Shown here piece after piece: positions 8,836 to 17,427 of a DNA stretch of 64,000 nt. Source of the DNA: Leisingera sp. ANG-M1 (GTDB lineage Bacteria > Pseudomonadota > Alphaproteobacteria > Rhodobacterales > Rhodobacteraceae); assembly GCF_000813745.1 (NCBI RefSeq), contig NZ_JWLC01000021.1, positions 1 to 64,000 on the forward strand, read 5' to 3'. The notes below the pieces were generated by a model. The model had not been told where the DNA came from, ran no database searches, and saw only the letters and a list, made by a program, of their open reading frames with translations. Made by a program: the position numbers and the translations under genes. Every line of letters begins with the position of its first letter. The stretch's first letter is position 1.

Positions 8836-10473
8836 TCAGCCCTGCGCCGCCGCGCGGTCCGCCAGCACCCGGTCCAGCCAGGCCGGATCCATTTCGGGGA
8901 CCGACGACAGCAGCAAATCGGTATAGGGCGCATGCGGCGGCGAGAAGATCGCCTCTTTGGCACCCTGCTCCACAACCCTGCCCTGCTGCATCACCACCAC
9001 CTCATCCGCGATCGCGCGCACGGTCGAGATGTCGTGGGTGATGAACATATAGGCCAGATCATGCTCCTTCTGCAGCTTGTCCAGCAGCCGCAGAATGCCC
9101 TCCGCCACCAGCTGGTCCAGCGCCGAAGTCACCTCGTCGCAAATCACCAGCTTGGGCGAGGCTGCCAGCGCCCGGGCAATGCCGATCCGCTGCTTCTGCC
9201 CGCCCGACAGCTCGGACGGCAGCCGGTTCATGTACTGATCCGGCTCCAGCTCGATGTCGGCCAGCAGCGCCCGGATCTCCTGGGTCAGCTGCTTGCCCCT
9301 CAGCCCGCGGTAATAGGTCATCGGGCGGCCGATGATATCCTTGATCCGCTGCTTGGGATTCAGCGCGGTATCGGCCATCTGATAGATCATCTGCACCGCC
9401 TGCAGCTCGGCCTTGCTGCGCTTGCGGAATTCCGGCGCCAGCGGCGCGCCGTTCAGCAGAATCTCGCCCTGCACCGGCGGCAGCAACCCCATCAGGCTGC
9501 GCGCAGTGGTCGATTTTCCCGATCCGCTTTCCCCGACAACGGCCACGGTGCGGCCTGCGTGGAAATCCATCGAGATGTCATTCAGCACCGGACGCGCTGT
9601 GCCAGGGTATTGCGCGGTCACGTTTTTCAGCGATACCACCGGCACCTGGGCCTCGGCCACCGGCGCCTTTTGGGCCGCCTTGAAGGACCGCACCGCCCAA
9701 AGCGACTTGGTATACTCCTCTTTGGGGTCGTTCAGCATGGTTGCGGTATCTGCAGCCTCGACCTCTTCGCCATAGCGCAGCACCATGATCCGGTCCGCCA
9801 TCTGGGCCACAACCGCCAGGTCATGGGTGATATAGATCGCCGAGGTGCCGAACTCCTCCACGATATTGCGGATCGCAGACAGCACCTCGATCTGGGTGGT
9901 CACATCCAGCGCCGTGGTCGGCTCGTCAAAAATGATCAGGTCCGGGCGGCAGGCCATGGCCATCGCGGTCATCGCGCGCTGCAGCTGGCCGCCGGACACC
10001 TGATGCGGATAGCGGAAGCCGATTTCCTCGGGGTTCGGCAACTGCAGCTGGCGGTAAAGATCAATTGCGTCCTTTTCCGCCTCCTCGCGCTGCATCAGCC
10101 CCCGGCGAACCGGGAATTCCGCATGCTGGCTGATCAGCTTGAAGGCCGGGTTGAAACTGGCCGCCGCCGATTGCGCCACATAGGCAATCCGGGTTGAACG
10201 CAGATCGCGGCAGGTCTCGCGGCTGGCGCCGGTCAGCTCAATCCCGTCAAAGTGCACGGTGCCGCCGGAAAACCGGCAGCCATCACGCACATGGCCCATG
10301 GCGCCCAGGCCGATGGTGGATTTACCGGCGCCGCTTTCGCCGATCAGCCCCAGCACCTCGCCCTTGCCCAGGGTCAGGTTGACGCCTTTGACAATCGGCT
10401 TCCAACGGTCCTCGGACAGGCCTTCGATCTGCAGGTTCTGCATCACCAGCAGCGGGGTTTGTGTATCTGTCAT
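8836..10473 (-). CDS. Dipeptide/oligopeptide-type ABC transporter ATPase, two fused nucleotide-binding domains
   Basis: 545 residues holding two complete ABC domains, equivalent to fused DppD and DppF. The first has Walker [10 protein letters not shown] (about 43-51) and signature [11 protein letters not shown]. The second has GESGSGKST (about 315-323) and signature [15 protein letters not shown]. Walker B motifs [12 protein letters not shown] and [12 protein letters not shown] are both intact. It energises import through the two permeases encoded immediately upstream. The family carries peptides, opines and other amino-acid conjugates, so a methylated amino-acid conjugate would fit the neighbouring demethylation genes, but this is not shown by sequence. 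Confidence 0.93.
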   Translation of the reverse strand: MTDTQTPLLVMQNLQIEGLSEDRWKPIVKGVNLTLGKGEVLGLIGESGAGKSTIGLGAMGHVRDGCRFSGGTVHFDGIELTGASRETCRDLRSTRIAYVAQSAAASFNPAFKLISQHAEFPVRRGLMQREEAEKDAIDLYRQLQLPNPEEIGFRYPHQVSGGQLQRAMTAMAMACRPDLIIFDEPTTALDVTTQIEVLSAIRNIVEEFGTSAIYITHDLAVVAQMADRIMVLRYGEEVEAADTATMLNDPKEEYTKSLWAVRSFKAAQKAPVAEAQVPVVSLKNVTAQYPGTARPVLNDISMDFHAGRTVAVVGESGSGKSTTARSLMGLLPPVQGEILLNGAPLAPEFRKRSKAELQAVQMIYQMADTALNPKQRIKDIIGRPMTYYRGLRGKQLTQEIRALLADIELEPDQYMNRLPSELSGGQKQRIGIARALAASPKLVICDEVTSALDQLVAEGILRLLDKLQKEHDLAYMFITHDISTVRAIADEVVVMQQGRVVEQGAKEAIFSPPHAPYTDLLLSSVPEMDPAWLDRVLADRAAAQG

Positions 10474-10483
10474 TGTAAGCCCC

Positions 10484-11311
10484 TCAGGTTTTCAGGCCAC
10501 TGGCCTTGTGCAGCATCCAGTCGACGATAAAGTTCACCGCAACTGTCAGCAGTCCGATGGCGGCCGCCGGGATCAGCGGCGTCAGATCGCCAAAGGTGAT
10601 CAGCGAGGCATTCTCGCGCACCATCGAGCCCCAGTCCGCGGCCGGCGGCTGAATACCCAGGCCCAGGAACGACAGGCCCGAGATGGTCAGGAATACAAAG
10701 CAGAACCGCAGCCCGAACTCCGCCACCAGCGGCGGCGCCGCATTGGGCAGGATCTCCTTGCGCATGATCCACCACAGGCCCTCGCCCCGGACCTGCGCTG
10801 CCTCGACGTAGTCCATCACCACGACCCCCATCGCGACAGCGCGGGCAATCCGGTAGACAAAGGTGGCATAGATCAGCGCGATCACCCCGATCAGGCTGGT
10901 GACCGACGCGCCGAAAATGGTCAGCAGCAGCAGCGCAAAGATCAGCGTTGGGATCGAAATCACCACATCCACCGCCCGCGACAGCACCTGATCGACCCAG
11001 CCCTGCAGCACCGCGGCAAAGAACCCCGCCGCGCTGCCGACGGCAAAGGCGATCATCGTGGTCACCAGCGCGATGCCGATGGTGTTGCGGGCGCCATAGA
11101 TCATCCGCGTTGCCATGTCCCGGCCCAGGCTGTCGGTGCCCAGCCAGTTCACGGCGGACCAGGGCTCGTATTCATAGCCCACCACTTCGCTTTCGCCAAA
11201 AGGCGCCAGCAGCGGCGCGAAAACCGCCACGAAGATGTAGAACAACACGACCGCGATGCCGAATTTTGCGGTCAGCGGCGCCTTGCGCAGCTCATGAAGG
11301 ATCGCGTTCAT
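10484..11311 (-). CDS. ABC transporter permease, DppC type
   Basis: 275 residues with an N-terminal OppC-like segment and a BPD_transp_1 domain of about five to six membrane helices. The coupling-loop EAA motif is visible as YVEAAQVRGEGLWWIMRKEILPN (written here over about residues 178-200). The start lies 2 nt after the DppB-type gene, so the permease pair is translated together. It forms one half of the inner-membrane channel of the peptide-type importer. Confidence 0.92.
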   Translation of the reverse strand: MNAILHELRKAPLTAKFGIAVVLFYIFVAVFAPLLAPFGESEVVGYEYEPWSAVNWLGTDSLGRDMATRMIYGARNTIGIALVTTMIAFAVGSAAGFFAAVLQGWVDQVLSRAVDVVISIPTLIFALLLLTIFGASVTSLIGVIALIYATFVYRIARAVAMGVVVMDYVEAAQVRGEGLWWIMRKEILPNAAPPLVAEFGLRFCFVFLTISGLSFLGLGIQPPAADWGSMVRENASLITFGDLTPLIPAAAIGLLTVAVNFIVDWMLHKASGLKT

Positions 11312-11313
11312 GG

Positions 11314-12270
11314 TTATTTCCTGTGCAGCAGGCGCGGGTTGGACGCGATCGAGATCAGATCGGACGCCAGGTTGAAGAGGATATATGTGGCGGCAAACAG
11401 CAGGCAGGCGGTCTGCACGACAGTAAAGTCCCGCTTGGCCACGCTATCGACCAACAGCTGCCCCATGCCCGGATAGACAAAGACCACCTCGACGATCACT
11501 ACGCCGACGATCAGATAGGCCAGGTTGATGGCGATCACGGTCACGATGGGCGCAATGGCGTTGGGCAGCGCGTGTATCACGATCAGGCGGCGCTGGCTCG
11601 CGCCCTTCAGCTGTGCCATTTCGATAAAGGGCAGCGCCAGCAGGTTGATCAGCGACGCCCGCGTCATCCGCATCATATGGGCGGTGACGATCAGCGTCAG
11701 TGTCAGCGCCGGCAGGAAGGTGCGGTAGATCCGGTCGCCCAGGCTGGCGTCCTCGGACAGGTTGGCAATCGACGGGAACATGCCCAGCTCAACCGCAAAC
11801 AGCCACACCAGGATATAGCCGACAAAAAACTCGGGCACCGAGATTGCTGTCAGCGTTGCCACGTTGATCGACTTGTCCAGAAAGGTCTCGCGGTAGAGCG
11901 CCGCAATCACCCCCAGAAGCACCGCCAGCGGCACCGAGATCACGGCAGCAAAGCCCGCCAGGAAGAAGGTGTTGTACATCCGCTCGCTGATCAGATCCTT
12001 GATCGGAAGGCCCGAGATCAGCGAATTGCCCAGATCCCCCTGCAAAAACCCGCCAAGCCAGCTCAGATAACGGGTATGTGCAGGCTGATCCAATCCCAGC
12101 TCGCGGCGGAAGGCGGCCAGGTTCTCCGGCGTTGCAGACTGCCCCAGCACCTGCTGGGCCACGTCGCCGGGCAACAGCTCGATCGACAGGAAGATCACAA
12201 GCGACACGACAAACAAGGTCAGAAGGCCAAGCGCCAGCCGCTGGACGAAAAGCCTGAGTAGATAGTGCAT
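11314..12270 (-). CDS. ABC transporter permease, DppB type
   Basis: 318 residues with the typical DppB start (a membrane helix in the first 30 residues, then the FLPGDVA-like segment seen here as LLPGDVAQQVLG), and about six helices in total. The EAA coupling loop is around MAQLKGASQRRLIVIHALPN. It pairs with the DppC-type permease encoded next. A 65-bp gap containing a strong hairpin separates it from the upstream binding-protein gene. Confidence 0.92.
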   Translation of the reverse strand: MHYLLRLFVQRLALGLLTLFVVSLVIFLSIELLPGDVAQQVLGQSATPENLAAFRRELGLDQPAHTRYLSWLGGFLQGDLGNSLISGLPIKDLISERMYNTFFLAGFAAVISVPLAVLLGVIAALYRETFLDKSINVATLTAISVPEFFVGYILVWLFAVELGMFPSIANLSEDASLGDRIYRTFLPALTLTLIVTAHMMRMTRASLINLLALPFIEMAQLKGASQRRLIVIHALPNAIAPIVTVIAINLAYLIVGVVIVEVVFVYPGMGQLLVDSVAKRDFTVVQTACLLFAATYILFNLASDLISIASNPRLLHRK

Positions 12271-12299
12271 TTGATGTCTCTGAAGCAGAGTTCAGGAAA

Positions 12300-12323
12300 C
12301 TGGCGGGGCCCCTGCCCCGCCAG
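12300..12323 (-). terminator. Intercistronic hairpin between binding protein and permease genes
   Basis: CTGGCGGGG, loop CCCCTG, CCCCGCCAG gives a perfect 9-bp stem 12 nt after the binding-protein stop. Hairpins in this position commonly protect the binding-protein mRNA and lower expression of the downstream permeases. Confidence 0.7.
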
Positions 12324-12335
12324 CCGTTTCCGGTT

Positions 12336-13883
12336 TTAGGCTTTCCACCAGCGCTCGATAGCCTTGTAGCCGTCCAGCGCCCAGTTCGAGGCCACGTCTT
12401 CGCCATGCGCCACATCGGCGCGGCGGGCATAGACGAAGTTGCGGAAGAACGGGATCACCGAGCCGCCCTCATCGCGCAGGATCACCTGCATGTCGCTGTA
12501 CATCTGCGCCCGCTTGCCCTCGTCCAGCTCGGACCGGGCCGCCAGCATCAGCTGCGAGAACGTCTCGTTGCTGAACTGGCTTTCGTTCCAGTCGCCGGTA
12601 TAGGCGGTGGCAAAGATCATGTCCGGCACCGGGCGCGCGCCCCAGGAGCTGGTGAAGAAGGGTTTCTTCATCCACACATCCGACCAGTAGCCATCGCCCG
12701 GCTCGCGCACGACCTGCACGTCCAGGCCCGCAGGCGCCGCGTGCTCGCGGTAGAGCGTCACCGCGTCCACCGCGCCGGCAAACAGCGAGTCCGACACGCT
12801 GAGCGATACGCTCAGGCTGTCCAGTCCGGCTTCCTTCAGATGGAATTTCGCCTTGTCCGGGTCATAGGCGCGCTGTTCGATCGAGGCGTCGTAGAACGGC
12901 ATCGAAGGCGCAATCGGGTGGTCGTTCGCCACGGTGCCATGGCCGCGCAGCACCTGCTTGACCAGGGCTTCACGGTCAACGCCGTATTTCAGCGCCAGGC
13001 GCACGTTGTTGTCCTGGAACGGCGCCTGTGAGCTTTGCATGGCAAAGGTCGGGTGGAAGCCGCCCGAGATCGACTCGATCTCGACGTTCTTGTCGCGGCC
13101 CAGCAGGCCCAGCGTCTTGTATTCAGCGGACTGTACCGCGTCGATCTCGCCGGTGACCAGCGCCGTGGTGGCCGCGCCGCTGTCGGAGATCAGCAGCACT
13201 TCGACGGTGTCAAAGTTGGCCGCGCCCTCTTTCCAGTAGTCCGGGTTGCGCTTCAGCACGGTTTTTACACCCGGCTTCCAGCTGTCCAGCACATAACCGC
13301 CGGTGCCGGTGCCTGACATGTCCAGCGCGCCGTCAGCGCCGACCGGCATGATCTGGAAGTGATAGTCTGACAGGATGAACGGGAAGTCCGCATTCGGTGC
13401 CGACAGGCTGAAAACCACGGTATCGCTGCCGTCGGCGGTGATGTTCTCAACACCCGCCAGCAGCGATTTCGCGCCCGAGGTCGACTCTTCGCCGCGGTGC
13501 AGGTCCAGCGAGGCAATGACATCTTCCGGCGCCAGCGATTTGCCGTTGTGGAAGGTCACGCCCTGGCGCAGCTTGAATACCCAGGTCTGGGCGTCGTCCG
13601 ACGACCAGCTGGTGGCCAGTTCCGGCTTCAGCTTGTTGTCAGACCCGATCTCGGTCAGGTTGTTGCGCAGCGCCCAGCCGACCATGATCTGCTGCGAGCC
13701 GCTGGCCTCAGCCGGGTTCAGCGTGTCGCTGGTGCCGCCCTGGTTCACCGACAGGCGGAAAACGCCGCCCTTCTGCGGCTGCGCCTGCGCCGCCCGGGGC
13801 ATCTGGCTCAGGCCAGCCAGCGCAACCGAGCCCGCCAGAAAGCCGCGTCGGCCGATCTGAAGGCTGGATCCGAATTTCGTCAT
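12336..13883 (-). CDS. ABC transporter periplasmic substrate-binding protein (SBP_bac_5 family)
   Basis: 515 residues from the ATG at 13883. The N-terminus has a twin-arginine signal, IGRRGFLAGSVALAGL, with a likely cleavage after AAQA. The mature part is a family 5 (DppA/OppA-like) binding protein, for example GVTFHNGKSLAPEDV, the sequence typical of this fold. A TTG 21 nt upstream also lies in frame, but the ATG is preceded by AGGGGAGGAG and is the better start. Export already folded through Tat is common for such proteins in Rhodobacteraceae. It delivers the ligand to the DppBC-type permease encoded just downstream. Confidence 0.93.
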   Translation of the reverse strand: MTKFGSSLQIGRRGFLAGSVALAGLSQMPRAAQAQPQKGGVFRLSVNQGGTSDTLNPAEASGSQQIMVGWALRNNLTEIGSDNKLKPELATSWSSDDAQTWVFKLRQGVTFHNGKSLAPEDVIASLDLHRGEESTSGAKSLLAGVENITADGSDTVVFSLSAPNADFPFILSDYHFQIMPVGADGALDMSGTGTGGYVLDSWKPGVKTVLKRNPDYWKEGAANFDTVEVLLISDSGAATTALVTGEIDAVQSAEYKTLGLLGRDKNVEIESISGGFHPTFAMQSSQAPFQDNNVRLALKYGVDREALVKQVLRGHGTVANDHPIAPSMPFYDASIEQRAYDPDKAKFHLKEAGLDSLSVSLSVSDSLFAGAVDAVTLYREHAAPAGLDVQVVREPGDGYWSDVWMKKPFFTSSWGARPVPDMIFATAYTGDWNESQFSNETFSQLMLAARSELDEGKRAQMYSDMQVILRDEGGSVIPFFRNFVYARRADVAHGEDVASNWALDGYKAIERWWKA

Positions 13884-13910
13884 TTTGGGTCTCCTCCCCT
13901 GCAAAATGCG

Positions 13911-14780
13911 TTAGTTGATTTCCGCCAACTGGCGGTCCCGCGCGTAGTGGTCCGGATGGGCCTCGCCCCAGATCCGGATAGCTTTGTCCGATGTCGCGAT
14001 GTCCTCCGGGTCGGTCACATAGCTCAGCAGCAGGCTCTGCCGCTCGCCGCCTTCGGGCGCTGTGACCCGGTGCAAGGTGTAGCCGCCGCGGAACAGCTGC
14101 AGATCGCCAGGGCGCAGCTTCAGGCTCCGCAGATTGCTGCGGTCCCCGTCCAGAACCTGCTTCACCGCATCGTAATTCTCGTCTTCCCGGCTGCGCAGGT
14201 TCGGCACATATTCGAACGCGCCGCCCTCTTCGGTCTGCTTCAGGCCGAACGAGACGGTGAAATCATTGTTGTCGAAATGCCAGGCAAATTCGCAGCCCTC
14301 CGGCTGCACGTTCACATTGGTGCAGGCATAGGGATCGCGGTAGGTGTAGAGCTTCTCATACCCCAGCGCCTCAGCCACGAAGCGGCACAGGTCCGGGTTC
14401 TGGAACACCGACCAGATCACCCCGCCGCGGGCAAACTTGTCGCCGCGCACCATGCCATGGCGGCGCGGTGAAAACCGGTTCAGCGGATGGTCCGCAGGCG
14501 TGCCTTCGGGCGGCTGCGAAAAATAGGGGTTCAGGCTGGCTTCATGGAAGACTGCATCTGGCGCTAGGGCCTCAGCTTCGGCTTGCATCGCGGCAAGGGT
14601 TTCCGGCCTGACAAAGTTCGCAAGCTGCGCGCAGTTGACGGTGTTCAGCCCCTCAACCGCTGCCGCCAGCATATCCTTGTAAGCCGCGGATTCTGGCTTA
14701 TTCAAAGGATACGCAGCGACGTCGAACAGATCTTCGGTTGAAAAATCCGGCGGCACCGGTTTGGCTTCTGAAGCAGGCAT
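13911..14780 (-). CDS. 2-oxoglutarate/Fe(II) oxygenase, HalD/BesD-like family with an intact HxD
   Basis: 289 residues from the ATG at 14780, chosen because GGAGAGGGGAA precedes it; a longer reading adds 32 residues of unlikely coding sequence. The double-stranded beta-helix carries the iron triad: H168 and D170 in AWHFDNND, and H237 in TLHRV. R247 in ERQSLLLSY is placed to bind 2-oxoglutarate. The general sequence style resembles the HalD/BesD amino-acid halogenase family. The true halogenases have Gly in place of the Asp, so this one should hydroxylate. It is first in an operon with a peptide-type ABC importer (7 nt gap is seen before the next possible start), so it likely acts on the imported compound. 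Confidence 0.72.
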   Translation of the reverse strand: MPASEAKPVPPDFSTEDLFDVAAYPLNKPESAAYKDMLAAAVEGLNTVNCAQLANFVRPETLAAMQAEAEALAPDAVFHEASLNPYFSQPPEGTPADHPLNRFSPRRHGMVRGDKFARGGVIWSVFQNPDLCRFVAEALGYEKLYTYRDPYACTNVNVQPEGCEFAWHFDNNDFTVSFGLKQTEEGGAFEYVPNLRSREDENYDAVKQVLDGDRSNLRSLKLRPGDLQLFRGGYTLHRVTAPEGGERQSLLLSYVTDPEDIATSDKAIRIWGEAHPDHYARDRQLAEIN

Positions 14781-15449
14781 TTCCCCTCTCCCCCCGTATT
14801 TCCCTGGCCAGGGACGGGTTGTCGCACGGCGCAGAGATTCATTGATAAGCAATTGAAAGGAAACGGCTTTACCCAAACCCGGGATCCGGCCGAACGCAGG
14901 GAGCAGTATTTGCGGAGACTTGTGTTATTTCAATTTAATAATAGGAGCATTAACATGAGAGAAATTCACTCATAAACATGCTGTCAGCCAGCGTTAATTT
15001 GATGGCTGGCCTGGTTCAAATAATGACCCGCTAGAAACACACCCTCATAGGTTTATAGCCCAGGAAGTCGGGAATGAATAAACCTGCGCGGGGGAGGTGT
15101 TGCAAACTATGACGACAACACTTTGTTAATATGTGATTTCTCACCTACCCTTCCAAGCGACCATCCATTTCCCCTCCCAGTGGCCAGCCTCTCAGCAGCC
15201 TTCACAAACCCCCTTCAATGCTATCGGAAGCAGAGTGCCGCCAGGAGCCAGCATTGACTGCTGGCGGTCCCCGCATGCCAGGGGCTTGTGCGGCGTCTTC
15301 CGCTGCCCCGGATGCCTCCTTTCGCACCCAAAGCTGTCATGGGCTGGCAAAGCGCCGCACCTAGAGAGACCCGAAGGGTGCTTAGACCGCCCTTCCGAAT
15401 CACACCGAACTCACCTTGCCCAGGCGCACAGGCTGAAAGAGTCTCACCG
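14781..15449. other. 669-bp gap without a supported gene; promoter region of the oxygenase/ABC operon
   Basis: The first 200 bp are AT-richer than the surroundings and should hold the oxygenase promoter and the repeated 12-base motif at 14961-14972. The remainder has open frames on both strands but none has a convincing ribosome site, family match or codon pattern. I see no RNA gene or repeat in it. Confidence 0.6.
14955..14972. promoter_or_regulatory. Candidate regulator site upstream of the oxygenase/ABC operon
   Basis: ATGAGAGAAATTCACTCA here matches ATGAACGAAATTCACTCA at 8762-8779 in 16 of 18 positions, with the last twelve identical. It lies about 180 bp upstream of the oxygenase ATG. 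Confidence 0.5.
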
Positions 15450-16835
15450 TCAGTCTGGCGGGCAGGCCGCTGCGCGCAAGGCAGCTGTAATCTCTTCCTC
15501 GGTCAGCACGCCCATTTCGGTCAGCACTTCCGAAAACAGCTTGCCCTCTGCTTCTGCCTCCTTGACGAGTTTTGCAACCTTCCCGTAGCCGAACCGGGGT
15601 ACAAAAACGGTGGCCAGCGCCGAGGACCCCATCAGGTTTTCCAGCGCCTGCTCTTCGCGCGCGCAGATCCCGGAAATGCACTTGTCTGCAAAGATCCGGC
15701 AGCCGCGGGTCAGGAGATCCATGCTGTCAAACAGGCGCGAGGCGATCACTGGCTCGAAATGGTTGATCTCGAGCTGGCCGCCAAGCGCGGCCATGGAGAC
15801 CGCTGTGTCACTACCGGCCACCGCATAGGCTGCCTGCTGCATCATCATCGGCAGCACCGGGTTGATCTTGCCCGGCATGATCGAGGAGCCGGGCTGCACC
15901 GCGGGCAATTTGATCTCACCGATACCTGATTTGCTGCCGGAAGAAAGAATGATCAGGTCGAGGCTGATCTTGCCGATCACCTCGGCTGCGATGCGCAGTT
16001 CCGAGGAGACGCGGGCAAAACTGTCAGCGTTCTGCATGCCGTCGAACATATCGTCCGCCGGGCGCAGCGGCATGTTCAGGCTGGCCGACAGGTGGCGGTA
16101 GACGGCTGCCCTGTAGCCGGGCTGCGCGCCGAGGCCGGTGCCGATGGCGGTGCCGCCAAGCGGCAGCACCTGCAGGTCTGCCACCGCGGCCTCGACCTTG
16201 TCCCGGGCGCGGGAGATGGCGGCCCCATAGCCGCCGAACTCCTGCCCCAATGTCATCGGCTGGGCAGCTTGCATGCAGGTGCGGCCGATTTTCAGGACAT
16301 CCGCGAACTCTTCCGCCTTGGTCTGGAAGGCGTCCGCAAGGTGGCCAAGGGCGGCGGTCAGGACGGGGGCTTTTTCCAGCACCGCGAGTTTCACCGCCGA
16401 GGGCACCACGTCGTTGGTGGACTGGCCGGTGTTGACGTGGTCGTTGGGGCTGAGGTGCTGGTATTCGCCAGGCGCGTGCCCGAGGATCTGCAGGGCGCGG
16501 TTGGCGATCACCTCGTTGGTGTTCATGTTGATCGAGGTACCGCCGGAGCCCTCCAGCATGTTCACCACAAACTGGCCGTGATGCTGACCGGCAAGGATTT
16601 CATCGCAGGCGGCGGCGATGGCTTCGCTCTGGTCTGGCTGCAGCACGCCGATCTCGCCATTGGCTTGCGCCGCGGCTTTCTTGATGGCGGCCAGGGCACG
16701 GATGAAGGCGGGTTCGCTGGCGATGCTGAGCGGTGAAATGTCGAAATTCTCGGTCGCGCGCAGGGTGTTGACGCCATAGAGCGCGGTGTCGGGCAACGCG
16801 CGGGTGCCGATGCTGTCGGTCTCGGAACGGGGCAT
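15450..16835 (-). CDS. aspA: Aspartate ammonia-lyase
   Basis: 461 residues, the normal length of aspartase, which converts L-aspartate to fumarate and ammonia. The fumarase/aspartase superfamily signature GSSIMPGKINPV (about 316-327) contains the catalytic Ser318 on its flexible loop. GTSINMNTNEVI (about 99-110) and STNDVVPSA (about 139-147) complete the active site. Fumarase C shares the fold, but the EGSGGTSINMNTNEV pattern and the asparaginase gene only 3 nt upstream favour aspartase. It is last in an operon whose products would turn an imported asparagine/aspartate-like compound into fumarate. Confidence 0.88.
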   Translation of the reverse strand: MPRSETDSIGTRALPDTALYGVNTLRATENFDISPLSIASEPAFIRALAAIKKAAAQANGEIGVLQPDQSEAIAAACDEILAGQHHGQFVVNMLEGSGGTSINMNTNEVIANRALQILGHAPGEYQHLSPNDHVNTGQSTNDVVPSAVKLAVLEKAPVLTAALGHLADAFQTKAEEFADVLKIGRTCMQAAQPMTLGQEFGGYGAAISRARDKVEAAVADLQVLPLGGTAIGTGLGAQPGYRAAVYRHLSASLNMPLRPADDMFDGMQNADSFARVSSELRIAAEVIGKISLDLIILSSGSKSGIGEIKLPAVQPGSSIMPGKINPVLPMMMQQAAYAVAGSDTAVSMAALGGQLEINHFEPVIASRLFDSMDLLTRGCRIFADKCISGICAREEQALENLMGSSALATVFVPRFGYGKVAKLVKEAEAEGKLFSEVLTEMGVLTEEEITAALRAAACPPD

Positions 16836-16838
16836 GTC

Positions 16839-17384
16839 TCAGGCCTCCTCAAAAGTCAGGGTGGAGTGGTTCTTGCGCACGCCGGGCAGCGCCAGGATGC
16901 GGTTGTGAAAGCTGATGTAGGCGCCGGGCGGCAGCAGCCGCAGGGCCAGGAGTGCCTCGGTCACGTTCTGGGCAGCGTCAGAGCCGGTGACGGCGTAAGG
17001 CACCATGGCGCCGGTGAAGACGACTGGCACCGGGATGCTGTCCATCTGCGCACAAAGGGTCTCTCCGCTGGCAGCCATGCTGTCGGTGCCGTGGGTGACC
17101 AGCACGGCGTCGTGGGTCTTGGCGGCCTCTGCCACGGCCTGGGCGATCCGGCTGCGGTCCTGGTCTGTGATGTCCAGCGAGTCCTTCTGCATCAGGTCGA
17201 GATAGGTGAATTGCAGGTCATCGAGGCGCAGGGTCTCGATCAGCTCCTTGATTTTGCGCTCGAAGTTGAACAGCCGGGCCTCATTTGGATGGTAGCTTTT
17301 GGCAATGGTGCCGCCGGTCATGATGACGGCCACCGAAAGCGGACCTGCGCGAAAGGCCGCGCGGCCATGGGGCATGGGGGGCAT
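16839..17384 (-). CDS. Single-domain asparaginase-like protein
   Basis: 181 residues only, about half of a type I/II asparaginase. It holds the complete N-terminal domain: T26 in TGGTIAKS (nucleophile, equivalent to Thr12 of E. coli AnsB), T100-D101 in THGTDSM (Thr89-Asp90), and K171 in VRKNHSTLTF (Lys162). The C-terminal domain, which supplies a residue from the neighbouring subunit in the classic enzyme, is absent, and the next gene starts only 3 nt after the stop. The reading frame is intact, so this looks like a natural short form and not a decay product. Likely role: release of ammonia from asparagine or a related amide, giving aspartate for the aspartase encoded downstream. Confidence 0.8.
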   Translation of the reverse strand: MPPMPHGRAAFRAGPLSVAVIMTGGTIAKSYHPNEARLFNFERKIKELIETLRLDDLQFTYLDLMQKDSLDITDQDRSRIAQAVAEAAKTHDAVLVTHGTDSMAASGETLCAQMDSIPVPVVFTGAMVPYAVTGSDAAQNVTEALLALRLLPPGAYISFHNRILALPGVRKNHSTLTFEEA

Positions 17385-17427
17385 GGGTCTTTCCGTTCGG
17401 TTGAAATTCTGGCAGGGCGGCGCGGCT

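Noticed and set aside
13911-14780. Calling the oxygenase a radical halogenase
   Set aside because: The iron triad has Asp170, which halogenases replace with Gly, so chlorination is not expected.
15133-15588. Plus-strand frame in the 14781-15449 gap running into aspA
   Set aside because: No good ribosome site, no family pattern, and its 3' part is antisense to aspA.
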